In this document: piece by piece, positions 1 through 6,984 of the stretch
Position numbering within the stretch: position 1 is the first letter of the stretch
Layout: each line of letters opens with the position of its first letter
Origin: Geobacter sp. UBA1603
GTDB taxonomy: Bacteria; Desulfobacterota; Desulfuromonadia; Geobacterales; Pseudopelobacteraceae
NCBI GenBank assembly: GCA_002322035.1
Contig: DCNF01000003.1
Coordinates: 11,882 to 21,670 of the forward strand
Length of the DNA stretch: 9,789 bases
Direction: 5' to 3'
Notes under the pieces: model-generated
What the model was told of the DNA's origin: nothing
Databases searched by the model: none
The model's input: only the letters and a program-made list of their open reading frames with translations
Translations under genes and position numbers: made by a program

Positions 1-1
1 G

Positions 2-76
2 GTGGCCGGGCGCTGGGAAAGCGATTTGGAGCGGTTCAGGAAGGTGCGGGAACGGTACCTTCTCTATCGGGAGTAA
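2..76 (+). CDS. C-terminal end of an unidentified protein (5' truncated by the window edge)
   Basis: Frame 2 is open from the left edge to a TAA at 74-76. It reads as 24 residues of charged, helix-like sequence (…ESDLERFRKVRERYLLYRE). Third codon positions are strongly G/C, as in the real genes of this window. The gene would converge on the radical SAM gene, and the two 3' ends overlap (64-76). I do not recognise the family from so short a tail. Another frame is also open here, so the call rests on codon bias and a plausible C-terminus. Confidence 0.45.
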   Translation: MAGRWESDLERFRKVRERYLLYRE

Positions 77-1713
77 TTGAACACCACGTCTGTTAGCTGG
101 TCCCGCCATGGCTGCACGCGATAATCCCGCCTGAAGGTGCAGCGGAAACGGCGAACCCGCCCGCTGTGCCCCTCTTCTTTTCCCCCCGGCCAGGAAAACT
201 CCGCCTCCCGCTGTGCGACAAACTCCGGCAGCTTGCCCGGCCGGGGCATCTCCGTGCCGCAGAAATCGTAGAGCAGGGCGTCGGCCAGCAGCTCATCGGT
301 GGCGCTGTCGCCGGTGCGGGCCAGCCGGTAGAAGAGCTCATAGCGGCGCAGGGTAGTGAGGGCGGTGAGGGGAGTGTCACCGGCTTCGACTGCCATGCGG
401 TCGAACAGCAGCGCCAGCTGTTCGTGGTGGGACCGCTCCGCAAGGGCTGTGACAAAGCCGCCATGGTTGTAGAACAGATCGAGCAGGCGGCCGACGGTTT
501 CGATGCGGCAGATGTCGCCGTAGGAAAGCCAAGGATTACGGAGGACGGTGTAAGGGGGGGAGTTGGAAAACCGGTAATCGTTCCGGTTGGCGATCTCACG
601 CATGGGAGAGCCTTTCAGAACCTTGAGCGGCTCGACCTGGATCTCGTGAGGGTTGAGGCTTGCAACCGCTTGGAGTGACGACAGAAAACCGGCGTAATCC
701 TCTCCGGGAAGCCCGGCCACCAGGTCCAGGTGCAACTCGACGCTGGTTTCGGCACGCAGGCGGCGGATGATGGAGAAGAGCCGCCCCAGGTCGGAGGTGC
801 GTCCCGCGCTCGCCAGCACATCGGAAGAGGCGGACTGGACACCGATCTCGAATCGGAAGGTCTTGTCCGGCACCTGCCGAAGCAGTTCGATGGCCTCGTC
901 GGTCAGCAGGTCAGCGGCGATCTCGAAATGGAAATGGCTTACCCGGTTGTGGGCCAGAATGAAACGCCAGATCTGCAGGGCGCGCTTGATGTCGTAGTTG
1001 AAGGTCCGGTCCACCAGCTTGATTCGCGGCACCGGCCGCTCCATGAGAAACCGCAGGTCTTCTTCGATCCGGGGCATGGAGAAGGAGCGGACCTGTCCCT
1101 CCAACGACGAGAGGCAGAAGGCGCAGGAAAAGGGACAGCCGCGCGAGGTCTCGTAATAGACGAGTGGCCGGGAGAGATCCACGAGCCCGGCCTGGAACGG
1201 CGAGGGGATGCTGTCCAGCTCCAGGTGAGAGCGGTCAAGGGGGCCCGAGACGATATCGGTGCCGTTCCGGAAGAACAGGTTTGGCAGCTCGTACAAAAGG
1301 GAGCCGTCGGGGCAGGCACCGCAGTCGGCCACGAGCCGCACCAACCGGGTGAAGACAGCCTCTCCCTCTCCCTTGATGACAAAATCGATGGCTGGATTGT
1401 CGTGCATCAGCTCGAACACGCCGAAGGAGGCCTCCGGCCCGCCAAGCAGGATCATGGTTTCAGGCGCGATACCCTTGATGTCGGCGGCGATGCGCAGTGT
1501 TTTCTCAATATTCCAGATGTAGCAGGAAAACGCTACCAGTGCAGGTGCCTCGGCCATGATCAAGCGCAGGAGCTGCTCACGCGGCTCGTTGACGGTATAC
1601 TCCCGGATGGTCATGTTGAGGCCGGGGATGCCGCTGCAGCCGGCAGCCAGACAGGGGAGCGCCAGGGACGCGTGTGAATACTTGGCGTGCAGGGTGGTGA
1701 GGAGTAGTTTCAC
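64..1713 (-). CDS. B12-binding-domain radical SAM protein (DUF4080-type), function unknown
   Basis: This is a 549-residue protein. Residues 1 to about 135 resemble a Rossmann-like B12-binding domain, including the conserved stretch around LLGGPEASFG. A radical SAM core follows, with the CX3CX2C cluster motif at C193, C197 and C200 (GCPFSCAFC); these cysteines would hold a [4Fe-4S] cluster that cleaves S-adenosylmethionine. The last ~150 residues match the tail domain I know as DUF4080. The canonical DxHxxG cobalamin motif is not visible: the N-terminus reads LHAKYSHASLA, so cobalamin would have to bind base-off without that histidine, or not at all. The start is GTG (1711-1713), chosen because MKLLLTTLHAKYSH matches the usual family start; no good Shine-Dalgarno precedes it, and an in-frame stop lies at 1759-1761. 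The family occurs widely in anaerobes and its substrate is not known to me. The gene diverges from the B12-controlled operon, so a link to cobamide metabolism is possible but unproven. Confidence 0.85.
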   Translation of the reverse strand: MKLLLTTLHAKYSHASLALPCLAAGCSGIPGLNMTIREYTVNEPREQLLRLIMAEAPALVAFSCYIWNIEKTLRIAADIKGIAPETMILLGGPEASFGVFELMHDNPAIDFVIKGEGEAVFTRLVRLVADCGACPDGSLLYELPNLFFRNGTDIVSGPLDRSHLELDSIPSPFQAGLVDLSRPLVYYETSRGCPFSCAFCLSSLEGQVRSFSMPRIEEDLRFLMERPVPRIKLVDRTFNYDIKRALQIWRFILAHNRVSHFHFEIAADLLTDEAIELLRQVPDKTFRFEIGVQSASSDVLASAGRTSDLGRLFSIIRRLRAETSVELHLDLVAGLPGEDYAGFLSSLQAVASLNPHEIQVEPLKVLKGSPMREIANRNDYRFSNSPPYTVLRNPWLSYGDICRIETVGRLLDLFYNHGGFVTALAERSHHEQLALLFDRMAVEAGDTPLTALTTLRRYELFYRLARTGDSATDELLADALLYDFCGTEMPRPGKLPEFVAQREAEFSWPGGKEEGHSGRVRRFRCTFRRDYRVQPWRDQLTDVVFNYSR

Positions 1714-1926
1714 GGAGATCTGGCACCAATGGTGCGAAAGTGTTCTCGCTTCCTTTCGTCAAATCGTCGGGCGGGGCAATCGTTGTATCGGTAAATTTTA
1801 TACAGCATCCCGTCAGTATTGCTGCATGCTGGTATGATATCGAGATGCTGGTTGGTTCGCAATCCAAAAAGCATCCAAGCGAATGGTGTTGCCAGGAAGA
1901 TGCCTGCGGGTGGTGCGGCGATAGAG
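1714..1926. other. Non-coding divergent intergenic segment upstream of the riboswitch promoter
   Basis: No convincing gene is present, and the DNA is more A+T-rich than its flanks. It must hold the promoter of the minus-strand radical SAM gene. The best -10 candidate on that strand is TATAAA (complement of 1797-1802), but no good -35 sits 16-18 bp upstream, so I do not call it as a promoter. An inverted repeat CAGCAT (1803-1808) / ATGCTG (1826-1831), with a further ATGCTG copy at 1845-1850, could be a protein-binding site. No function can be assigned from sequence alone. Confidence 0.5.
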
Positions 1927-1927
1927 T

Positions 1928-1956
1928 TTGACTTATGTCTGCGCTTCTGCTACAAC
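1928..1956 (+). promoter_or_regulatory. Probable sigma70 promoter of the cobalamin operon
   Basis: TTGACT (1928-1933) and TACAAC (1951-1956) are separated by exactly 17 bp. A TG one base upstream of the -10 (TGC-TACAAC) makes it an extended -10. Transcription would start near 1963, about 15 nt before the riboswitch aptamer, which is where a leader promoter should lie. Confidence 0.65.
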
Positions 1957-1978
1957 GCCCCCACAATTGATTGATCAA

Positions 1979-2147
1979 CCGGTCTGGTGCCGTGCCTGAA
2001 TCAGGTACGGGTAATAGGGAAGGGGGTGCAAATCCCCCGCTGACCCGCAACTGTAAGGAAGGACTGGCCTCGCACAATGCCACTGGGAGCCCCCGGGAAG
2101 GCGTGAGGCCGGAGCGATCTCCAAGCCAGGAAACCTGCCATGCCGGA
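1979..2147 (+). ncRNA. Cobalamin (B12) riboswitch aptamer
   Basis: The conserved core elements appear in order. TAATAGGGAA is at 2012-2021, then a GGGG-loop-CCCC stem around GGTGCAAATCC, GCTGACCCGCAACTGTAA at 2039-2056, and GCCACTG at 2079-2085. The B12 box AGCCAGGAAACCTGCC is at 2124-2139. A near-perfect 9-bp hairpin (CCGTGCCTG at 1990-1998 with CAGGTACGG at 2002-2010) precedes the core. CCGG segments at 1980-1983 and 2143-2146 can close the basal stem. Adenosylcobalamin or a related cobamide should bind and, with the terminator at 2209-2241, switch off the five downstream genes. The outer boundaries are approximate. Confidence 0.95.
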
Positions 2148-2208
2148 ATGTTTTGGAACCTCCGTGGAACGAGGGGCTGAAGCCGGTTTTTTTGATGAGC
2201 TTCACGTC

Positions 2209-2241
2209 CCTGTTCCCCCGCGAACAGGTTTTTTTATTTTT
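2209..2241 (+). terminator. Riboswitch-controlled intrinsic terminator before cobU
   Basis: CCTGTTC (2209-2215) pairs perfectly with GAACAGG (2222-2228) across a 6-nt loop, followed by seven T's, an A and five more T's. It lies between the aptamer and the cobU Shine-Dalgarno (GGGAGGAG, 2242-2249), so it fits transcription attenuation. An earlier seven-T run (2187-2193) follows weaker hairpins and may be part of the same expression platform. Confidence 0.88.
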
Positions 2242-2255
2242 GGGAGGAGCGACGC

Positions 2256-2789
2256 ATGGCCCGGACAATTTTTATTACCGGTGGGGCCCGGAGCGGCAAA
2301 AGTGTTTTTGCTGAAAAACTGGCCGGTGGTTTTGGCGGTCAACTGGCATATTTGGCAACCGCCCAGGCTTTCGATGAAGAGATGGACGAGCGGATCAGAA
2401 AACATCAGCTCCGCCGCGGTGAATCCTGGACCACCATCGAAGAACCGCTGCACCTGCCCCAGGCCCTGGCGGTCAACGACGGCGTTTTTCAGGCGATCCT
2501 GGTTGACTGCGTGACACTCTGGCTTTCAAATATGCTCTGTCTGCACGAGGAGTTGGGCGATGAAACCACCGAGCGGGTGATGGAGGATGTGCGGCGCCTG
2601 GCGGCCACGGTCCGCGAGGTCAGGACGCCGTTGATCTTCGTTTCCAATGAAGTTGGCATGGGCATTGTGCCGGACAACCCCCTGGCCCGCATCTTCCGTG
2701 ATATTGCCGGCCAGGCCAACCAGATGCTGGCGGCTTCGGCCGATGAAGCCTGGATGGTCGTCAGCGGAATTCCGGTCAGACTGAAATAG
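2256..2789 (+). CDS. cobU: Adenosylcobinamide kinase / adenosylcobinamide-phosphate guanylyltransferase
   Basis: This bifunctional cytoplasmic enzyme phosphorylates adenosylcobinamide and then transfers GMP from GTP, giving adenosylcobinamide-GDP, the substrate of CobS. The 177-residue length is normal for the family. The P-loop is GGARSGKS (residues 9-16). H50, in the block [19 protein letters not shown], corresponds to the histidine that carries GMP in the known enzymes. The Walker B-like block [12 protein letters not shown], the block [11 protein letters not shown] and the C-terminal VSGIPVRLK are all typical. The ATG has an excellent Shine-Dalgarno (GGGAGGAG, 2242-2249) placed immediately after the riboswitch terminator, so expression should fall when cobamide is plentiful. 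It is the first gene of the cluster, with cobT 50 bp downstream and no terminator between them. Confidence 0.97.
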   Translation: MARTIFITGGARSGKSVFAEKLAGGFGGQLAYLATAQAFDEEMDERIRKHQLRRGESWTTIEEPLHLPQALAVNDGVFQAILVDCVTLWLSNMLCLHEELGDETTERVMEDVRRLAATVREVRTPLIFVSNEVGMGIVPDNPLARIFRDIAGQANQMLAASADEAWMVVSGIPVRLK

Positions 2790-2839
2790 CGATCACTGCG
2801 TGTTTCCCAGCCCTTGCCGAATCGGGCCCGAACACAGAT

Positions 2840-3904
2840 ATGGAGCCTTTTGTGAATGTCATGCAATCGACCCTTGCCCGGATTGTCCCGGTAGACGAAA
2901 AGTTGCTGGCCCATGCCCAGGCGCGCCTTGACAACAAAACCAAGCCGCTCGGTTCACTGGGCAGGCTGGAGGAGTTTGCCAGGCGGATCGCCGCCATCAG
3001 CGGAAGCGATGCGCCGGACCTTTCCGGGAAAGTTATTTTCACTTTTGCCGGTGATCACGGCGTCACCGAAGAGGGGGTGTCGCTTTTCCCACGGGAAGTG
3101 ACGGCCCAGATGGTCTTCAACTTTCTGCGGGGAGGGGCGGGAGTTAACGTGCTGGCCCGCCATGCCGGAGCCGAGGTGCGGGTGGTTGACGTCGGAGTGG
3201 ATTTCGACTTCGCAAGCGCCCCCGGCATGCTGCATCGCAAGGTGGCCCGCGGTACCCGCAATTTTATTGCCGGCCCGGCCATGGAACGGGAAGAGGCACT
3301 CAAGGCCATCCAGGTCGGCGTCGAGCTTGCGGACCAGTGCCGGTCTGAAGGGATCGGCCTGGTCGGTACCGGCGAAATGGGGATCGGCAACACGACGCCC
3401 GCCTCGGCGATTATCGCCGCCATCTCCGGCAAGAGCGTGGCCCAGGTGACGCACCGCGGCACCGGCATCAATGATGATGCTCTGAAAAACAAGATCCGGG
3501 TGATCGAGCAGGGGTTGGCCCATAATCGGCCTGATCCGGCTGATCCGCTGGACGTGCTGACCACGGTGGGCGGTTTAGAGATCGCCGCCATTGCCGGCCT
3601 GGTCCTGGGGTGCGCAGCAAACCGTATCCCGGTTGTGATTGACGGGTTTATCTCCACGGCCGGGGCATTGATCGCCTCGGAGTTGCACCCCCATGTCCGC
3701 GACTACATTTTCGCGGCCCATCAGTCGGTTGAGATCGGTCACCGTTTCATGCTTGAGCGAATCGGGGTCCGCCCGATACTTGATCTTGACCTGCGGTTGG
3801 GTGAGGGGACCGGCGCAGCCCTGGCCGTGACCCTGATCGAGGCCGGGGTCAAGATTTTGAAAGAAATGGCGACGTTCGAAGACGCGGGTGTCTCCAAGGG
3901 GTGA
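2840..3904 (+). CDS. cobT: Nicotinate-nucleotide--dimethylbenzimidazole phosphoribosyltransferase
   Basis: CobT transfers phosphoribose from nicotinate mononucleotide to a benzimidazole base, giving the alpha-ribazole phosphate that becomes the lower ligand of the cobamide. The 354 residues are normal for the family. Signatures are [14 protein letters not shown] near the N-terminus, [20 protein letters not shown] with E179, and [11 protein letters not shown] with E322. These glutamates sit five residues later than E174 and E317 of the Salmonella enzyme. The start is uncertain: ATG 2840 has no Shine-Dalgarno, whereas GTG 2852 lies 6 nt after TGGAG (2841-2845), and ATG 2861 is also in frame. 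All three leave the conserved protein intact. The 3' end overlaps pabBC by 4 bp. CobT enzymes accept several benzimidazoles, so 5-hydroxybenzimidazole from the neighbouring BzaF-like protein is a plausible substrate. Confidence 0.97.
   Translation: MEPFVNVMQSTLARIVPVDEKLLAHAQARLDNKTKPLGSLGRLEEFARRIAAISGSDAPDLSGKVIFTFAGDHGVTEEGVSLFPREVTAQMVFNFLRGGAGVNVLARHAGAEVRVVDVGVDFDFASAPGMLHRKVARGTRNFIAGPAMEREEALKAIQVGVELADQCRSEGIGLVGTGEMGIGNTTPASAIIAAISGKSVAQVTHRGTGINDDALKNKIRVIEQGLAHNRPDPADPLDVLTTVGGLEIAAIAGLVLGCAANRIPVVIDGFISTAGALIASELHPHVRDYIFAAHQSVEIGHRFMLERIGVRPILDLDLRLGEGTGAALAVTLIEAGVKILKEMATFEDAGVSKG
2841..2845 (+). promoter_or_regulatory. Candidate ribosome binding site favouring a GTG start for cobT at 2852
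   Basis: TGGAG is the only Shine-Dalgarno-like sequence near the cobT 5' end. It overlaps the ATG at 2840 and lies 6 nt before the in-frame GTG at 2852. If it is used, CobT begins four residues later than annotated. Confidence 0.35.
3896..3901 (+). promoter_or_regulatory. Ribosome binding site at the cobT/pabBC junction
   Basis: AAGGGG lies within the last cobT codons and continues as AAGGGGTGA, close to the ideal anti-16S pairing. It runs into the first possible start, GTG 3901, but is spaced 5 nt from a second in-frame GTG at 3907. The real start of pabBC may therefore be 3907, two codons shorter. Confidence 0.45.
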
Positions 3905-5643
3905 GCGTGTTTGATCCGGCGGTGCTGTTTGACGATACCAGCGGCCACGGCGCGTCGTACCGTTTCTCAGGCCGGACCGCCACGCTGACCGCCTGGCAGC
4001 CTGACCGTGTCGTCCCACTCCTTGAGGCGGTTGAGCGTCTGGTTAGCCATGGACGCTATGCCGCCGGTTTTATCTCCTACGAAGCGGCTGCGGCCCTTTC
4101 GCCGCACCTTCCTTCTGAAACACCGTGCCCGGGACTCCCCCTGGCCTGGTTTGCACTGTTTGAAAGGCGTCACGAGGTCCTGCAGCCGGCCGTGTCGCCT
4201 GAACCGACCGAGCCTCCCCTGCTCCAGCCAGCTGTCTCGCCGGAACGTTACTACGCTGATCTTGAAGCAATCCGTCAACTGATCGCCTGCGGCGACTGCT
4301 ACCAGGCAAATTACACCTTTCCGGCCCGGGGGCGCCTTGCGGGCGAGCCGCTCCCGTTCTACCGTGCGCTGGCCTTATCCCAGCAGGCTCCTTACTGTGC
4401 GTTCATTGATACCGGTGGGCAGCAGGTTCTTTCAGCTTCGCCGGAGCTTTTTTTCCGCACCAGCGGCCGTCGTATCGAAACACGCCCGATGAAGGGGACT
4501 GGTGAGAGGGGGCGCCATCCGGAGGAGGACTGCGAACGGGCCCGGTCTCTCCTGAACGACCCCAAGGAGCGGGCAGAAAATCTGATGATCGTCGACCTGC
4601 TCCGCAACGATCTGGGAATGATCGCCGAACATGGCAGCGTGCGGGTCGAGTCCCTGTTTGACGTTGAATCCTTTCCGACGGTCAACCAACTGACATCCCG
4701 CATATCAGCGCGTCTGCGGCAGGATATCGGGCTTGTCGGGATTCTGCGGGCCCTGTTCCCCTGCGGGTCGGTCACCGGTGCCCCCAAACGGCGGGCAATG
4801 GAAATCCTGGCTGAACGTGAACAGCGGCCCCGTGGGGTATACTGCGGCGCGATCGGTATGCTGGCACCCTGTGACGAGATGGTTTTCTCGGTCGCCATCA
4901 GGACAGTGATCCACAACCGGCGGTCCGGTAGCATTGAACTGGGTGTCGGCAGTGGTATTACCTGGGACTCTGATCCGGCAGCCGAACTACGTGAATGTCA
5001 TGCCAAGACGGCCTTTGCGCTGCGGCAGCCGCCCGGGGCCGGACTGATCGAATCCCTGCGGCTGGAAGGCGGGTGCTATCCTCTGCTGGAGGCCCATCTC
5101 GACCGTTTAGGCTGGTCGGCTGGCCGGCTCGGGATCGCTTTTGACCGCCACGCTGCCAGGTCTGTCCTGCAGCGGCACGCTGCTGGGCTGGCAGGGGTCT
5201 GCAAGGTTCGTCTGGTGCTGCAGCCCACCGGTGCACTGGAGGTTTCTGCCGAAACGGTCCTCCCCGACGAGGCCCCGCTGCAGGTGGCGATTTCGAGCTG
5301 CCCGGTCGATCCGCAAGAACCTGGCCTGTACCTCAAACGCACTGACCGCAGCCGTTATGAGCGGATCCGGGCCGAACATCCGGCATGCGACGAGGTGCTG
5401 ATGATCAACACCCGCGGCGAGTTGACCGAGGGCACCTACCACAACCTGGTGCTGCGGCTGGCTGGCCGCCTGGTGACTCCGCCGCTTTCCAGCGGCCTCT
5501 TGCCGGGAGTCATGCGCGGGAACCTGCTGAAAGAAGGCATTGTTTCCGAACGGGTGCTGACACCGTCCGACCTTGCAGCGGCCCAAGAAATGTGGCTCAT
5601 CAATGCGGTGCGCGGCTGGCGAAAATGCACCTATGGGACTTGA
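3901..5643 (+). CDS. pabBC: Aminodeoxychorismate synthase component I fused to aminodeoxychorismate lyase (PabB-PabC)
   Basis: PabB converts chorismate, with ammonia from a PabA glutaminase, to 4-amino-4-deoxychorismate. PabC removes pyruvate to give p-aminobenzoate for folate. Residues 1 to ~370 are the chorismate-binding part: GDCYQANY (131-138), [30 protein letters not shown], and [12 protein letters not shown] near 361-372. K198 in the PMKGT motif is the PabB-type lysine; anthranilate synthase TrpE has alanine there, which excludes trpE. Residues ~381-580 form a PLP-dependent class IV lyase domain with candidate PLP lysine K479 ([13 protein letters not shown]), then [24 protein letters not shown] and NAVRG. 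The 580-residue length fits a complete fusion. GTG 3901 overlaps the cobT stop (GTGA), implying translational coupling; GTG 3907 is an alternative start. The linker carries a duplicated LQPAVSPE (residues 94-101 and 108-115). No pabA is in the window. Its presence in a B12 operon is unusual. Confidence 0.93.
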   Translation: MSVFDPAVLFDDTSGHGASYRFSGRTATLTAWQPDRVVPLLEAVERLVSHGRYAAGFISYEAAAALSPHLPSETPCPGLPLAWFALFERRHEVLQPAVSPEPTEPPLLQPAVSPERYYADLEAIRQLIACGDCYQANYTFPARGRLAGEPLPFYRALALSQQAPYCAFIDTGGQQVLSASPELFFRTSGRRIETRPMKGTGERGRHPEEDCERARSLLNDPKERAENLMIVDLLRNDLGMIAEHGSVRVESLFDVESFPTVNQLTSRISARLRQDIGLVGILRALFPCGSVTGAPKRRAMEILAEREQRPRGVYCGAIGMLAPCDEMVFSVAIRTVIHNRRSGSIELGVGSGITWDSDPAAELRECHAKTAFALRQPPGAGLIESLRLEGGCYPLLEAHLDRLGWSAGRLGIAFDRHAARSVLQRHAAGLAGVCKVRLVLQPTGALEVSAETVLPDEAPLQVAISSCPVDPQEPGLYLKRTDRSRYERIRAEHPACDEVLMINTRGELTEGTYHNLVLRLAGRLVTPPLSSGLLPGVMRGNLLKEGIVSERVLTPSDLAAAQEMWLINAVRGWRKCTYGT

Positions 5644-5672
5644 ATCCAGAAATAACCAAAAAGGAATACCAC

Positions 5673-6983
5673 ATGCTGACCCAGATTGAATCCGCCCGTC
5701 AGGGTATCATCACCCCCCAGATGCAGGTCGTAGCTGATAATGAACAGCTTTCCCCCGAATACATCCGACAGATGACCGCCGAAGGCAAAATCGTCATACC
5801 GTGGAATCATAACCGCAGGCCAGCTAAAGTCGCCGGCATCGGCAGGGGGTTGCGCACCAAGGTTAACGCTTCCATCGGCACTTCCAGCGACATTATTGAC
5901 TATGAGGCTGAAGTGCGCAAGGCCAGGGCAGCCGAGGAGTCCGGTGCCGATACCCTGATGGAGCTCTCCGTGGGCGGCGACCTTGACCGCGTGCGGCGCG
6001 AGGTGATCGCTGCCGTTGAACTGCCGGTGGGCAACGTGCCGCTCTATCAGGCCTTCTGCGAGGCAGCCAGGAAGTACGGGGACCCGAACAGGCTGGACGA
6101 GGAGATGCTCTTCGACCTGATCGAGCAGCAGTGCGCCGACGGCATGGCCTTCATGGCGGTTCACTGTGGCATCAATCTTTGCACCATCGAGCGGCTGCGC
6201 AAGCAGGGGTACCGCTATGGTGGACTGGTCAGCAAGGGGGGGGTCTCCATGGTGGCCTGGATGATCGCCAACAATCGCGAGAATCCGCTCTACGAAAAGT
6301 TCGACCGGGTGGTGGGGATTCTCAGGAAGTACGACACCGTGCTGTCGCTCGGCAACGGCCTGCGGGCCGGGGCGATCCATGACTCAAGTGACCGGGCGCA
6401 GATCCAGGAGCTGCTCTTCAACTGCGAACTGGCCGAGATCGGCCGGGAGATGGGCTGCCAGATGCTGGTGGAAGGGCCGGGGCACGTGCCGCTGGACGAG
6501 ATCGAGGGTAACATCCAGCTCCAGAAACGGATGAGCGGCGGGGCTCCCTACTATATGCTCGGACCCATCTCAACCGACGTGGCCCCCGGCTTCGACCACA
6601 TCACTGCCGCCATCGGCGCGGCCCAGTCGAGCCGCTTCGGCGCCGACCTGATCTGCTACATCACCCCGGCCGAGCACCTGGCGCTCCCCAATGAGGAGGA
6701 CGTCCGCATGGGGGTCAAGGCGGCACGGGTGGCGGCCTACATCGGCGATATGAACAAATACCCGGACAAGGGCCGGCAGCGGGACAAGGAGATGAGCAAA
6801 GCCCGCCGCGACCTGAACTGGGAAAAACAGTTCCAGCTGGCGCTGTACCCGGAAGATGCCCGAGCCATCCGGGCCAGCCGTACACCGGAGGACGAACAGA
6901 CCTGCACCATGTGCGGTGATTTCTGCGCCTCCCGCGGAGCGGGCAAGCTCTTTGCCGCTGACCTGAAGGGGGATAAGATCTGA
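5673..6983 (+). CDS. bzaF: ThiC-family radical SAM enzyme, probably 5-hydroxybenzimidazole synthase BzaF
   Basis: The protein has 436 residues, the short ThiC form without the N-terminal domain of ~630-residue enterobacterial ThiC. Fold signatures are VNASIGTSS, ESGADTLMELSVGGD (residues 97-103 ELSVGGD), GLVSKGGVSMVAW, EGPGHVPLDEI and CYITPAEHLALPNEEDV. H271 and H335, 64 residues apart, match the two metal-site histidines of ThiC. The C-terminal cluster cysteines are C411, C414 and C418 (CX2CX3C, where the classic ThiC motif is CX2CX4C). Thiamin ThiC and BzaF use the same substrate, aminoimidazole ribotide; ThiC makes HMP phosphate, while BzaF makes 5-hydroxybenzimidazole anaerobically, as established for paralogs in Desulfuromonas and Geobacter. 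The choice of BzaF rests mainly on context: B12 riboswitch, cobT upstream, cobS 1 bp downstream, no TPP riboswitch. ATG 5673 has AAGGA 7 nt upstream; the frame stays open back to 5385, but that part overlaps pabBC. Thiamin ThiC remains the alternative. Confidence 0.82.
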   Translation: MLTQIESARQGIITPQMQVVADNEQLSPEYIRQMTAEGKIVIPWNHNRRPAKVAGIGRGLRTKVNASIGTSSDIIDYEAEVRKARAAEESGADTLMELSVGGDLDRVRREVIAAVELPVGNVPLYQAFCEAARKYGDPNRLDEEMLFDLIEQQCADGMAFMAVHCGINLCTIERLRKQGYRYGGLVSKGGVSMVAWMIANNRENPLYEKFDRVVGILRKYDTVLSLGNGLRAGAIHDSSDRAQIQELLFNCELAEIGREMGCQMLVEGPGHVPLDEIEGNIQLQKRMSGGAPYYMLGPISTDVAPGFDHITAAIGAAQSSRFGADLICYITPAEHLALPNEEDVRMGVKAARVAAYIGDMNKYPDKGRQRDKEMSKARRDLNWEKQFQLALYPEDARAIRASRTPEDEQTCTMCGDFCASRGAGKLFAADLKGDKI

Positions 6984-6984
6984 C

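Noticed and set aside
730..1677. 315-codon open frame on the plus strand inside the radical SAM gene
   Set aside because: It is antisense to a gene with clear domains and motifs, its product resembles no family I know, and its openness follows from the high G+C codon pattern of the opposite strand.
1740..1931. Possible 63-codon gene on the plus strand in the divergent intergenic region
   Set aside because: It has no Shine-Dalgarno, its codon use is unlike its neighbours, it overlaps the promoter region, and its product is unrecognisable.
3901..5040. Anthranilate synthase component I (trpE) as an alternative to pabB
   Set aside because: The PMKGT motif carries the PabB lysine (K198) where TrpE has alanine, and a PabC-type lyase domain is fused at the C-terminus.
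5385..5672. In-frame 96-codon upstream extension of the ThiC-family gene
   Set aside because: It lies entirely over the PabC-coding end of pabBC and reads as low-quality sequence. ATG 5673 has a good Shine-Dalgarno and begins the recognisable protein.
5644..5672. TPP (THI-box) riboswitch expected before a thiamin thiC
   Set aside because: Only 29 bp separate the genes, and neither this gap nor the end of pabBC shows the TPP aptamer sequences. This counts against thiamin control.
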